Shown: positions 37,808 through 50,229 of the stretch, one piece after another
Layout: every line of letters starts with the position of its first letter
Numbering within the stretch: the stretch's first letter is position 1
Assembly (NCBI GenBank): GCA_034769895.1
Contig: CM068367.1
Span: 693,564,654-693,628,653 of the forward strand
Direction: 5' to 3'
DNA length: 64,000 nucleotides
DNA from: Magicicada septendecula
Lineage: Eukaryota > Arthropoda > Insecta > Hemiptera > Cicadidae
The notes under the pieces: generated by a model
Database searches by the model: none
What the model was told of the DNA's origin: nothing
What the model saw: only the letters and a program-made list of their open reading frames with translations
Position numbers and translations under genes: made by a program

Positions 37808-38735
37808 CAGTGGCGGGTGGTAGTGCAATAGTCAGTAAGAGCACAAGAATGTTAAAATTTTTAATATAAATAAAACTTACTGCTGACTACAATAAACGTG
37901 TAGACTATCATATGAGCTCAACCACAAACAGTATTGTCAAAAACTACAGTTAGTTTTAACACAAGCACATAAGTAAAACAACAAATAAAAAATAAAAGCA
38001 CAACACAAGCAGAACATTAATAAGTTAAATCCCTAAACATAATTTATTTGTAAAGAAAGTCCGTCCTTCTTTCCTTTACTTAAAAAAATTGTCAATTCCT
38101 TTTGTATTAAAATCCTTATTTTGACACATCTTCTTTTCAATCACTATCATTGCTAAGGCATTTAGCCTGTCTTCACTCATTGTTGACCTAAGGATTGTTT
38201 TTATTCTTTTCAGCATAGAAAAGCACCTTTCAGATTCTGATGTTCTCATGGGTGTTGTTTCCAAAACTCTTTATCAGACTAAATGGAAGCCTTCTCCACT
38301 GTATAGTGTTGTTATTTCAATTTTTAGTTTTAGTTTATCAAAGTATGGATAGGCTTTCATGACATTGTTTAACTCAGTATCTGGAAAATTCTTTTAACTA
38401 GCTACTGTACATGTTTCTATGAAACAGTTTTGAAGTTGTCAGATGGCCAGAGAAAGATAGAAACAGTTTTGAAGTTGTCAGATGGCCAGAGAAAGAAAAT
38501 CTTTCTTTAGCTTGAACTGAGACAATATTGCACACTTGCACACACTTTTTTCATCACAATTTGCTTATTCATTGGTTCACAAGTGGATTTCATACTTTTA
38601 TTTCTTGGTTGTGGGTCTGCATTATGTACCTCATCATCCAGCCTATGCCTTAGACAGGCTACTGCATTAAGAAACTGCTCAACATTTGAAGAAATTTGTA
38701 CAGGATCTGCATCATGTTTCTGCATCTGTGCATAT
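37808..38735 (-). pseudogene. hAT transposase remnant (dimerisation domain end), with terminal repeat
   Basis: Starts at CAGTGGCGGGTGGTAGTGC, a hAT-type end. The - strand frame at 38076-38264 encodes PMRTSESERCFSMLKRIKTI and STMSEDRLNALAM, the hallmark of the hAT C-terminal dimerisation domain. Upstream, fragments include FPDTELNNVMKAYPYF and, at 38507-38735, VEQFLNAVACLRHRLDDEV. A tandem duplication of about 45 bp (GAAACAGTTTTGAAGTTGTC, about 38410-38500) disrupts it. The same family is present at 50230-50992 on the other strand. The N-terminal half is missing or lies beyond the inserted LTR element. Confidence 0.75.
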
Positions 38736-39472
38736 TGTAACCAGACCTGTAAACTGTAGTTACAAATAAACGACCTCTGTAAACTGTAGTCAACTTCCTT
38801 TTCGACCTCTGCCGCCCTCTTCTTAGAAGTAGCTCGTCTTTGCATTCTGTCTCCTTTTTCTATTATATAACCGCTGCCAGGCTTAAATTAATTAAGCCCT
38901 CTAGTTGGACGCCAATTTGTAACCAGACCTGTAAACTGTAGTTACAAAATAAAAGAAATAAAAAATTTTATTAAAAAATTTTTTTTTTCTGAAAAAAAAA
39001 TTTTTATGTTTGTTTGTTGTATATAATTTAGAATTAATTCTGGTTTATTGTTTTAATCAAATTTCTAAAATTCTGAAAGGTATTTTTTGTTTAATTCGCA
39101 CTTCTGGAAGATATTAACAAAATCCGGAGTTAATCAGATTAACTCCTGTCAGCAATCGATTAACGACTTTCCGTGCTGCTCCAGTATCTCACCTTTCGTT
39201 AATATTTTCTTCTTTCAGGAAGTCTCGTGCTTAATTAAAACCTTAAATTACAATGTGAAATAATTTTCTAATCCACACAATTGAAATGAATTGATTTATT
39301 AACATTTATAAATAATAATCGATATTAAATCGATTTCGAGCAATTGTCGACTCCGTCTCAGGGATAAATCGATATGTTAATACAGGTTAAAAATTCATAT
39401 AATTATTATAAAAGGTTCTTGAAGCGATTATTTTATAATAGTCAGAGAAGGGCAGGACGAGAAAGTATAACA
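38736..39472 (-). mobile_element. Internally deleted LTR retrotransposon inside the hAT remnant
   Basis: TGTAACCAGACCTGTAAACT occurs at 38736 and 38918. The second copy starts a candidate LTR ending in TATAACA at 39472 (about 555 bp, TG...CA). Immediately inside it, on the - strand, TGGCGTCCAACTAGAGGG (38897-38914) fits a primer binding site. A short frame beginning MQRRATSKKRAAEVEKEVDY (from 38845) would be the start of gag. It runs into a 31-bp stub of the other LTR and then hAT sequence. So almost the whole interior is deleted. LTR ends are inferred; no target duplication is seen. Confidence 0.5.
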
Positions 39473-39605
39473 TTTACAATAAATAATTTTAAATAACTAA
39501 TATCTAACAAGTGTGAATAATATATAAAAAATGTTTAATATACTTAACTACTTACACTTAACTAAAAATGAACTTTTTTCATGTGAAACTTACTAATTTT
39601 ATTGG

Positions 39606-39637
39606 ACGCGTTTCGGCTTAGTATCCGCCTTCTTCAG
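39606..39637 (-). other. Hammerhead-like hairpin motif
   Basis: On the - strand: CTGAAGA, A, stem GGC ... GCC around a 9-nt loop, GAAA, then palindrome ACGCGT followed by C. The surrounding 39560-39660 looks like one arm of another foldback repeat. Confidence 0.4.
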
Positions 39638-39659
39638 CTTTGGTAACAGACTGCCAGCA

Positions 39660-42275
39660 TTTTGTAACGGTTGTGTGGAAGGTGAAGTGGGGGTGGTGTG
39701 TGGAGGAAGGGGATTGGCGCGGGGATTCAACTTACTGTTTAATATAGTTGAGTTTCGAACCAATGCTGTAGGCTATGACGTCATTCAACGTTGGTGGCAT
39801 TGCATTGTTTTTCCATCATGGCCGCTAGTTGAATCGAAGAGGTTATTCGCAATATTCGTCGCGAGAAAATCTCACAATAAAATCCACTTTATAATTGTTT
39901 TAAAGATCCCCGAAATTGTGTAAATTGTCTAGTATGTTGTTTAGGGTAGTCTGGATGAGTGTTCAGGGTCCACTGGTGTTAATTGTTTGATATTATAGGT
40001 GTTCACTTATGTCTGTTCGTTATGAAAAAATGGTTATTCTGTGGTAGATTGAATTACTACTAATATGTAGTTTTAATGTTTTAATTCACTGGTATTATGT
40101 AGTGTGGTGTTCGTTTTCACTGTTGTTGTTGAGTTTTTGATATGTTTTGACTTGAAAAGTGTTTAATTAAGTAACTCTCGTTTCTCACGGATTGTAGGCC
40201 TTAACATTAGCACTTCATTATACCGTTTTAAAGAACGCAATTCTGCATAGACTGTTCAGTTTGAACGTTAACAAAGAACTAACTAACTTCCTCCACTTTA
40301 GTAAAAATCTTGCCAAGTTAATATTGGAAAAGTATTGTTAAAATAATTGTCACTTCCCATATACTTGATTCCAAAATACATTATATATAGAATAATTTTA
40401 GTTTATTATTCGCTTTCATGAATTTTTAACCATATAATTGGTTTATTTATCTCATTCTGTTTAATTTGATATGTCATAGTCCATATTTGTTGAGATTTTT
40501 GTTAAAATTACCAAATTTCTGTCTTTTTGGAAATCTAGGCCCAAAACTCTGTTTCCGCCCTTCTACACTTTTACTGCCATTTTAAGTGTTATTAATATAA
40601 TTATAATAAATTTCAAATGGTCATAAATCCTTTCTTTTCCTTAATTACTTATACATTTAACATTTGAACTGTTTTTTAGTGATAATTTCTGAATTTAACA
40701 TTCCTCTTTAAAAATATTTAATTTATACATTTCAAAATTTTCAATAATTTAAGTTATTTTTCTATATTACTCTTTTAACTCATAGGTTCATTTACAGTAG
40801 TTGTTAATTGATCTACCTTACCTAAATCTTGTCAGTTTACATGATTCATTGGTGAATTAACTGGTTTATATTGATTTTTATGAATTCATTATTTGGCCTA
40901 GAGTTTAGTATTTTACATGTATGGTTTTTTCAAATAAATTTAATTCTACTCCTCCTCTGGCTCTTAATAGTTAACATGACATAAAATAAAATTGTTTACA
41001 AACTTATTGAGATGTGTAGCATCTAATTCATGCTACTGTATAAAAATAATAATTAACATCAATCAGCATTCTATAAAGTGGGGCATGTTTGCTGAAACTG
41101 TTTTTAACATACATTTAACTCATTGGTATTTTAACACAGCATCCATAATGAAACATTTTAATTTGGATGTATGCTGTGATATAACAAATACAACTTATTC
41201 TAAACATATAAATCTTATTCTCTAATAACTCTTTTAAAAATATGGAGTTCATGGCTTTGAACAATATTAGCCATTTAAACGTCTTAATTCTATTAACACT
41301 TAAACTATTATCAGTCCTTTCTGTTTTTACTATTATTATTTAACATCCCCTCATATAGTAAACATTTCCACCCACACTTTCTTGTTATTGTCATTCCTAT
41401 GAATGTCTTGAGATAACAAAATGACCTAAAATAATGAAATATTGGAAATACCTTCCATTTTAATATTTCATTACTTGTTAATTATTAAATATAAAAGTTG
41501 TTTTATAGCATATAGTTTAAGTTATAGTAACACTACAACTTCAAGTTTATTATATTTCAAAACACTCACACTAGTACACTTTCACTGGTGGTTCTGACTT
41601 ATATTGAGTCTTATTATCTCAGACCAGACCTTTAGTCATCATGGACTGTGAAGATTTGTTTATTTTTCATCACATAATAACTTTAGTTGGTGCACGCCTT
41701 ATCATACTACACAACACTTTTGTTTATTAATAATTACAATTTTATAGGGTTTCGGGATGTTATACTTTCTTTAATTGTATCAATTGGTTTGGGGTTTATG
41801 GTATTTAATAATAGGTTTTTTATGTTGTTTCTGCCATCCTATTTCTTCCTTTCTTCTCTTCTTTCTTCTTGTGTTCACTCTTGGGTAAACCAAGGTACTC
41901 AGTGTTATCTTGACTGATGGTTGGTTCGGAGTATCTTCTTTATTTTTTGATACTGACTTTACTCTTCTTTCCTGGTTTCAGGGTATCTTGTTTATCTCCT
42001 GATAATAAACCTTATTCTTCTTTCTTCTTGTGTTTGGGGTATTTTGATTATCACCGACTCCTAATCTTATTCTTTTTTCTTGATTTTGAGGTATTTTGTT
42101 TATTTCCTGCTCCTAACCTCCTGGGTAATCTCCTGATTTTTTAATATGAGTTTTCTTTAATTCTTTCTTTGACTTTTATGGTTGTATTTTTTATTATTTA
42201 ATGATTGTTTTTCTTTTATTGTGGTTTTTTCCTTTGAAGTAATTGAATTTCATTTGATATTCTTTGAGTGTATGT
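39660..42275. other. Intergenic: no supported gene
   Basis: AT-rich. A GC-richer piece at 39670-39860 with an 82-codon frame (39675-39923) is unrecognised. At about 41885-42135 a degenerate tandem repeat of roughly 52-65 bp (units starting GGTATYTTGTTTATYTCCTG) explains the two hydrophobic open frames there. Confidence 0.5.
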
Positions 42276-42278
42276 AAT

Positions 42279-43720
42279 TTAATTATTTTTTATGATCTTA
42301 AATGAACTAATTATTGGTGGAATATCTGTCATGCTACAATATAGAACATCGACATGAGGCATAATCTTATAAAACAGGTTTAAGCAGAATAAGAAGGAGG
42401 CATTGGACTCTAAAAGACAAAGTAATTCTGTAGCTTCCCGAACGGTGATTGCATTAAATCCACCAATTGTGCACATTTTCTAGAAATATTCAATGTGTAT
42501 TTCTCTATATTCATAAACTGTTTGCAGAAGTCTGCTGTTGAAGTTTCACCTTGTGCTTGACTTTACAAATGTGATGCTCGTCCACAACTGATTCCAACAC
42601 CTTAATATGTTAAGAGATCTGCTGAAGAAGGCAGGAAATCCACCAATGCCCATAAAAATCAATTTTACCTCAGGTATACTAGAAGAAGCTTGTAACATTG
42701 TAAGGTTTAATTGATAAGCATAACAATGAACATATTATGCATAAGGGTGGTGCTACTTTAGCAGTGTGTTTACTCCCCTTTGTGAGTTACTCATCAGTAA
42801 TATGTATCAGATATCATTATATATCTTAATTTATTCTTTTCGTAATCCTAGGAAATTTGAAATTCATTAGAGATAATGTGTGCTACTGCTTTAGTAGAGG
42901 CACTTAGCAGTGTGTAAAGACCAAAAAAACTTCTCAACACTTCTACAACATAGCGATGAATCAACACCAACTGAGCAGTCTCTTGTTTCATCAGCTTGAA
43001 TGGCCTTATATTTTGATTATTTAATTTTAAGTAATTTTCTCTACATACCTGAAACATACAATGCAATATTTCAATTTGGATCTTTTAGAAGTCCCTTTAA
43101 AAACTATAGTAGCTGTAAATGATCCTTTAACACAGTGTCCAACTCAGCAGCAAAATCAACAATGCCTAAAAATACTCCCTTGTTTGTTGATTCTTCATAT
43201 TCATTGTGTTCTCTTAATGCCAGTTCAAAAGCCCTAACCAAATTTAACACAGTCAGTAAGACTTGAAAACACGTAACGATTTTTGTCAACTTTCTTGTTA
43301 TGTTCAGAAAAACGCCTTATGTGCCTTATATTTTGTTGGTAGGATGTATCTAATTGTGTACCTGTACTAACTGTTCCCAACATTGCTGATTCCGTGGCAT
43401 TATTGACGTAAATTTTTGAGCATTCATGAGATCTAATTCTTTCACTTATCTTTAGTACCCTTTTTTGCCCATGTTTCATCACCACCATATAATAAACAAA
43501 AAAAATAAAAAAGTGAATTTGATTCAGCACGACCCATAAGCCACGTTTTCTTATTATGCCTGTCCTAATTCAATTTCCTATCAGTAATTTTACCTCTACC
43601 TTTATTTACAGTTTGTGTTAAATCTGGTCTGTTTAGACCTAAAGATTTAATTTTTATTTTGTCTTCATAAGGTCTTGTTTTAAATAGTATTTTAAATAGA
43701 TTTGCCACTGTATTCATAAT
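42279..43720 (-). pseudogene. hAT (ZMYM1-like) transposase remnant
   Basis: Fragments on the - strand in the order expected for hAT proteins with a DUF4371-type N-terminal half: KISERIRSHECSKIYVNNAT and TQLDTSYQQNIRH (43234-43530), LVRAFELALREHNEYEESTN then FLGIVDFAAELDTVLKDHL (43104-43289), KQETAQLVLIHRYVVEVLRS (42848-43066), and LLESNASFLFCLNLFYKIMP (42279-42476). Frames change repeatedly and parts are missing, with 42480-42845 probably foreign. Compare the better preserved relative at 45735-47864. No ends identified. Confidence 0.75.
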
Positions 43721-43843
43721 ATAAAAGACTACAACATTTTAAATTAATGCTGAATGACACCATATAATAAAATATAAAATATAATAACACCACCATAAAT
43801 TATAAAAATATTGACTAATAATAAGTTTGTATCATAATATTAC

Positions 43844-44307
43844 TGTTAGGAATTAATGTTTTGTAAATTAATATTTTAGTGGAATTAAATTTGCCAGGAT
43901 GAAGAAAATAATGATGAGTAAGCGGACTGTAGTTTAATACATTTATTAGGTATAAATGTTACAATTTAATTTCGAATTCGTAAGGTTAGCTAAGCCTTGT
44001 ACACATTATGAAATCTGAAAGGTCACATTCGGTTAAAAAATGTTACATTATAGAAGTGAGGCGCAATTACGCAACATTTGAAGAAAAATAAATGAAATGT
44101 TGTAAGGCCTAAGGCCTACATAATAAGTCGTGATGAAAATAATTAGAATGACAGCCGAAGCAACAAGCGTAAGTCACGTCTGCTGCTATCGGACGCTCGG
44201 AGCACTGAAACGACATGTTCGCCGACGCGAGCATGGCTGGACCATGATCAGATTAGCCAACCTTTCGAATATACAATTCCCACATTAAATACCAACATTA
44301 TTGTCCA
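43844..44307 (-). repeat. BEL/Pao 3' LTR
   Basis: 464 bp bounded by TG...CA in + coordinates. Near its inner edge, TGTTGGTATTTAATG (- strand) mirrors TGTTAGGAATTAATG at the outer edge. The 111 bp at its right end recur at 49499-49609. Confidence 0.8.
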
Positions 44308-45402
44308 TAACTGCCCGCAAAAATCGAACGATTTTTTATAATACATTTTTTAATAATTTATATTATAAAGAAAACACAACATGTACGTTCTTACTAATAG
44401 ATATCAACCATCAGTAGGTTGTTTTGATCATCGACATTGAAATGTTAGATAACAATATTATAACATTAACCTGCTCAGAGATAAAATCTTAATAATAATG
44501 ATAAGGTTGCACAGGCCATAGTTGGCTTGCAAACCGATTTATACATGAGTATAAATGTGCATGAATTAGCAACGATCTATACAATACAAAACATGAATAA
44601 TGAATAATCTGATAATGCTTGATAATGAATAATCGGTGAGTCATCCCTTGATGGTTCCGATACAAATTGCAACTATTTTATGCAAGTCATGATTGACAGT
44701 CCAAGCCAGTCAAGGCCAGCTGATTTATACATAATAGTATTGAATATAAAATGAATAGACAAGATTATTACAAAAGTTATATGCATATAAAAACATAGAT
44801 TTAGCATAACGCTGTAATATAATAATTAAATAGTGCATGCTATACCAAACAATTGCAAGAATGCACAAATAAATTGACATGCGAAAATAGATTATACATT
44901 GTTGAATAGTTGCAAGTATATAAATGTAATGACATGTATGTCATAATCACAAACATGAATAATAATATATGTGCAATACATGATCGTAAAATACAAATAC
45001 AAAATATTTGTAAAAATATATGCGTGGTGCATAATCATAGACAATAGATTCGGGTACAATAATATGTTTTACATAGATACAAAGTACATGATAAAATACA
45101 ATAGAAATATGTGTGTTGCATAATTACAAAATGCATGAATACAAGGCATAATAGTATATAATAATATAAGTGACAAGTACAGTAAATGTGTTCATACAAA
45201 AATGTAATGCATGTGTTGAGCAATTACAAGTAACACATAACATTCATAGAATAGTGAAATAGTAATGCACAAATATTAACAAAAAATGTGCAGCAAATAT
45301 GCATACATGGTTTGTATAGCTCCAAATCCATGTGAATATTATATAACAAAATCTATAACATAAGAACAAATAACACCAATAGACATGACACATAAATCAA
45401 AT
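44308..45402. other. BEL/Pao 3' non-coding region, left part
   Basis: No gene. It is made of AT-rich degenerate repeats of motifs such as AATATGTGTGTTGCATAATT, ACAAAATGCATGAATACAAG and GTAATGCATGTG, giving a quasi-periodic ATGCAT-rich texture. The remaining part of this region is 48448-48803. Confidence 0.5.
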
Positions 45403-45410
45403 GTTGTATA

Positions 45411-48400
45411 CAGTGGCGGCTGGTAATGTTTTTGACTGGGGGGGGGGGGGGGCAAAATTTAGTTGTACCCATATATTATGTAAAAAAAGTCACCAGTAGA
45501 AACTAAATTATTGCTATTATCATCAAATAATTGTAAAATTGAATCTTTTGCTTCACTACTAAAATTATTGTTAATATCAAAAACCTACCTTGCAAACTAC
45601 CAATATTTATACAGTGTTTGAAACAAATTATTTATATACCTAAGCAGTTCATGTTCCTAAACTTAAATATTTAAGAAATTATATTCTTAAATGCATGCAT
45701 TACTAAATAAAATATATTTGTTCCCTACCTTGGATTAGTTTATTTGCTTGAACATTAAATCCATTCTCCTCTCCTTTTGTTTGGCAAAATGGTCAATAAC
45801 TAATTTATTGAAGTTAGGAGTTATTTCTAACATTTTTTTTTCTATTGAACACATTCCCAGAGCACTTAGTCTGTCCTTTTTCATTGTATTACGTGTAAAT
45901 GTTTTAATGCATTTGAGAGTTGAGAAACATCGTTCACTTTCTGCTGTAGTCATAGGGATTGTACAAATAATTTTTAATAGTTTTACCAGTTCGGGAAAAA
46001 CAGTAACTAGATTATTTTCATATACAAAATTGAGTAGAACCAATGCGCCAGTTGCCTTTGTGAAGTCAGGCCTGCTGTATAGAACTACCAGTTCATGTCT
46101 TAATGCAGTTTCATTTAAATTAAATTCTTTAGCAGCAATTTGTAACTGTGTTTCTGGAAAGATAAGCTGATGTTTAGAAAACGGTTGGTTGCAACAAAAC
46201 TGCTATTACTAAATGGTCTGAAAATAAAAATCTGTCGTCTATGTTGGTAACTATTATGTCACAAACTTCTTTAGCTGCAGTCTTCTTGCTTTCATCAAAA
46301 CGTGACCTTTTTGGATTTTGTGATGATTCTCCAAAATCATTTGTTGCAGACAGACTGGCATCACAATCAATATAATCTCTGACGTTTTGAATGTGTGACT
46401 TGAATGAGGCAACATACTGGTGTGTTTTAATACTGTCAATTTCTACTTGCTGTAATTGATTAAACAAAATGTCACAGGCTGGCATAATTTTGTTGAAAAA
46501 TGTTAACCAAAAATTAAAATCATCATTATTTAATGTGTTTTTCAGTCCTAGTGCTTTCTGAACAGTGGACTTGTCACTCTCGTCAACTATGATTTTTTCA
46601 AGAACAGCGGAAATGTCATTTTTATGAATAAATACTGTTGTCACACAACGGGATTTAAAATTCCACCTGGTATTAGAACATTTTGGGAGACGTTTCTTTA
46701 CTACTTCATCAAGTATGGCAGTTTGCTTGGAAGATATTGAAAAAAATGTTGTAAAGCCATCTAAATTACAGAAAAATATTTTTACTTGCTTGTTTTGTGA
46801 TGCAGCGCGCACAATAATTAAGTTTAGTTGATGGGCATAGCAGTGTACAGTATATACTGGGCATTCTTGTACACAGCTTTAACTTTTGCTTGAACACTGT
46901 TATGTTTTCCACTCATTACTACTGCCCCATCGTAACTTTGTGCAATAATTTTACTAGGCATCTTATCAAGTTCTAATTTTGCTAATTCTTCAAAAATAGT
47001 ATTACTAATACCTTCAGCGGAGTGATCTTGTGGACTGACAAAACTGATAAATCTCTCATGTAATTTTCCGTTCAATTCATACCTCACAACTAACACAATT
47101 TGTGACAGAGTGGCACAATCCGTGGTTTCATCTGCTTCAATTGAAATGTAGTCAGTTTCATTTATTTCTTTTTTTATTAGTCCAATGCACACTGCATAAA
47201 TAGAATCCAAAATTTCATTTTGAATTGTTTTAGAAAGACCAACGAAAACCCTATTGTTTGTTTTTTCAATATGCTCTCTTAAGGTGCTATCTAGGCCTGC
47301 CATTAAATTTACTAAGCCCCTAAAAATACCTGGATTCTCAGATGTGTTTGTTTCATCATGTCCCCTTAAAGCTAGTTCAAATATTCCACAAAACTTTACA
47401 CAGTCAATTAACTTACTTAGGATGTATCTGTTCTTAGAGACTTCTTCATTATGCTGTTTAATTTTTAATCTATATGCACTGTCTAACTGGCAACTAATAT
47501 TGACTTTTCCTAACAATGAATATTCAATACTATTGTTCATATGAGTTTCACTAATTTTATGTTTTTTTATTTTTTCTCCCAAATGTTTCAAGTCCTTAAT
47601 TCCATTTTCAGTCCAGACTGAATCACTGTTTAGGTTCATCACCAAACATACATAACAAAAAAAGGAATTGATCACCTCACATCCACATATCCAATCAGCA
47701 TGTAAGTAACAGTTTCTATTAAATTTTCTTGTGTAGTTTTTTTTACTTGATGCTGGTCTGTCCGTTTTATAATTTTGTTGTGTAATATCTAAATTCGGTT
47801 TTGGTCGCCCTAATGTTTTTAGTTCTATTTTCTTTTCGTAAGTAAGTGAATTTGAAATAATCAAACGTTTAAATATTACTTACCGAATTCATAGCCATTT
47901 TAATCGTTTCTAACAAATACGCACAGAACACACAGAATAAGTTACATGTTTATGTACACAAGGTTCGACAAAAACACTATCGTACACAGAATACACTGCC
48001 TAATAAAGAATAAATTATTAGAACATTACGCTTACACAAAAAGTACAACAAGAACACAATCAAAACTATATAAAACACAAGAGAAAATATATGCACTATG
48101 AGAAGTTTTGAACAACGCTCCGCTTCTCTATGAATTTAGCTGCGAAACAGAAAGCGGCCACCGTCCCACCTGTAATGGCGGATGCTCTTTTAAATGGATA
48201 TAGATGTGAATACGTCTCTTGCCGCGCTCCGCGAAAGAACGGCCTATTCAGGGAGGGCTACAGCGAAACCGTCCCAGCTGCGGGGCCATGCCGAAAACAT
48301 CGGGTGATCGCTATTAGTCGCCCCCAAAATATCTTTCAATAAGAATACTACACATTATAGTTGTATTATTGACAAGTTTAATTTGCAAATTTAGTGGGAA

Positions 48401-48439
48401 GGCTGCGCCCTTTTGCCCTCCCTGTACGAGCCACTACTG
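45411..48439 (-). mobile_element. hAT transposon, 3029 bp, perfect 8-bp target duplication
   Basis: GTTGTATA at 45403-45410 and 48440-48447. Ends CAGTGGCGGCTGGTAATG (left) and CTGTACGAGCCACTACTG (right, reverse complement CAGTAGTGGCTCGTACAG). A run of about 16 G lies near the left end (about 45440). It inserted into the BEL/Pao element after that element had landed. Confidence 0.92.
45735..47864 (-). pseudogene. hAT (ZMYM1-like) transposase, two frameshifts
   Basis: Three consecutive frames cover a nearly complete protein. 46824-47864 (346 codons): N-terminal zinc-finger-like HADWICGCEVINSFFCYVCL, then the DUF4371-type catalytic half with ISIEADETTDCATLSQIVLV and IIAQSYDGAVVMSGKHNSVQ. 46174-46812 (212 codons): LPKCSNTRWNFKSRCV, a conserved hAT motif. 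45735-46043 plus upstream in-frame sequence from about 46170: dimerisation domain with TIPMTTAESERCFSTLKCIK and KKDRLSALGMCSIEKKML. Frames shift near 46835 and near 46175. Start uncertain: GGTAAGT just upstream of 47864 could be a donor of a small 5' intron. Confidence 0.88.
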
Positions 48440-48803
48440 GTTGTATACAAGAAAATACACAAAATAATTGAAACTTTACATATTAAATAAATTGACTCTT
48501 GCTCAAGTAAAACAAGCAATTTCTGAATTGAAAAGATACAAACTAAAGCTCATGGTAAAAATAAAAGTGCTTATATAAGTAACACAATCTTCTTAAAACA
48601 TTAACATATGTTTGATAAATACATACATTTAATTTTAAAAGAAAATAAACGATATCCTTTAATTTATATAAAGAAAATATCCTCTAAAACTGACTCAATA
48701 TAGTAAATACAATAAAGAAAGAACATAATAATATACATGTATAGTATTGATATAATGACTACATTGATATAATTTTTATAATACGACTACATTGATGTAG
48801 TGT

Positions 48804-49562
48804 TTACTGTTCGTCCTTCGCTGGCACCAAACATAACTTATGAATTGGTCTGCGAAAGGTGCCAATAGGAGTACGAACTTCAACTACTCTGATTAAATTG
48901 TCTGGTCCGGGAAATGTGGCTGTGATTACCCCAAATTTCCATGCCAATGGAGGCGAGTTATCCTCGATTAGCAGGACCAGGTCACCAATGGAAACGTTTT
49001 CTTTAGCGAACTTCCATTTGTGACGCTGTTGCAATTGGTGTAGGTAGTCGCGCGACCATGATTTCCAAATAGCTTGGACAAACTTCTGGAGAAGTTGCCA
49101 ACGGCCGAGACGAGAGATGGGGACGTGTGACAAGTCAGGATCGGGTATTGCCGTTAATGGTGCACAGATTAAAAAATGGCCAGGGGTAAGTGGCACTGGA
49201 TCGTTTACATCCGATGAAATGGCAAATAATGGACGTGAGTTTAGACAGGCCTCTACCTGTGACAAAACCGTAGTAAACTCCTCGAATGTGAGTATGGACT
49301 TGCCGACAACGCGGCGCAAATGATACTTCAAACTTTTTATACCGCTCTCCCATAGACCACCAAAATGAGGTGACGATGGAGGAATGAATGACCACTTAAT
49401 ACCATGAGAAGTTGCAAATGATTGGATTGTTGAGGTGGCATCCTTTTTATGCCAGAGATTGTAAAGGTCATGCAAAACGTTGCGGGCCTTCCTAAAGTTC
49501 GGAGCACTGAAACGACATGTTCGCCGACGCGAGCATGGCTGGACCATGATCAGATTAGCCAA
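48804..49562 (-). pseudogene. BEL/Pao integrase C-terminal part fused to LTR sequence
   Basis: The open frame starts at 49562 inside the LTR stub: its first 21 residues (MANLIMVQPCSRRR...) are read from LTR. True integrase begins near 49498: RKARNVLHDLYNLWHKK, IKWSFIPPSSPHFGGLWESG (carrying the third catalytic residue, Glu, in GGLWES), VEACLNSRPL. A DUF5641-type C-terminal domain follows (GRWQLLQKFVQAIWKSW ... RHKWKF ... GDLVLLIEDN ... IRVVEVRTPIG ... HKLCLVP). The first two catalytic Asp are deleted, so it cannot be an active integrase. The 252-codon frame is otherwise clean, which suggests a recent deletion. Confidence 0.88.
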
Positions 49563-49614
49563 CCTTTCGAATATACAATTCCCACATTAAATACCAACAT
49601 TACTGTCCAATTAC

Positions 49615-50225
49615 AGACAAAATAAAATTCTGTAAGAAAGAACAAACCCGTACAATAACGTACAGAATATGAAACAGAGTAACAAAAAAAACTCAGTTCA
49701 CCAAAGGACTGCCTTGGCCGCTTTGGTCTAGTGGCCTGTTTTAGACCTATAGGCATGGAGCCCCTCCAAACGTTACTATGGCAACACTTCTTCCACCCAT
49801 AAAATTTCTGGCCACAACCCCACAACCCAGTGGTGACCTGCACCACTATTAAACATTGCAGTACAGGTATCACTAAATTAAGAACTTTCAAACTGAGAGA
49901 GTAGTAGGTAAGTAAAGTTTGCGCTCAGAGGCAAACCGAACCAAAAACTACTTGGTTCATTGACGATAATGGTGCATTCAAGCTGAACTCACAGAATTAA
50001 CATTCTATTAAATTGCTGCTAAAAACTGAAATAATACCATATTGATATATGACACTGTCTAATATATTCTCATTTTATAGGTTTAATATTCAATTAAATG
50101 CAGGGTACTGCCCCAAGTGGCCTTACGAATGAGCGCTGCCTTGAGAATACATTAAGAGTACTTAATGCCTGGAGAATACAAGGTGGAACTTCAACAGGAT
50201 ACTTGTGCAAACAGTTTATGAATAT
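49615..50225. other. Flank of the BEL/Pao element: no gene recognised
   Basis: Moderately GC-rich around 49700-49850. The 113-codon - strand frame (49550-49891) crosses the element boundary and is not a real gene. Confidence 0.45.
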
Positions 50226-50229
50226 AAAA

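Larger units (their letters stand above)
43844..49609 (-). mobile_element. BEL/Pao LTR retrotransposon, internally deleted, with 5-bp target duplication
   Basis: Direct repeat ATTAC at 43839-43843 and 49610-49614. The low-coordinate (3') LTR is 43844-44307 (464 bp, TGTTAGG ... TGTCCA). At the other end only the outermost 111 bp of the 5' LTR remain (49499-49609, matching 44197-44307 at nearly every base), joined directly to the last part of integrase. The rest of the 5' LTR, primer site, gag, protease, RT, RNase H and most of the integrase core are gone. A hAT element is nested in the 3' non-coding part. Confidence 0.85.

Noticed and set aside
41687..42144. Two adjacent hydrophobic frames that could look like membrane proteins
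   Set aside because: They follow a T-rich degenerate tandem repeat of about 52-65 bp; the hydrophobicity is a composition effect.
44160..49609. Independent gene duplication suggested by the shared 111 bp at 44197 and 49499
   Set aside because: Both copies end at TGTCCA and sit inside matching ATTAC target repeats, so they are the two LTRs of one BEL/Pao element.
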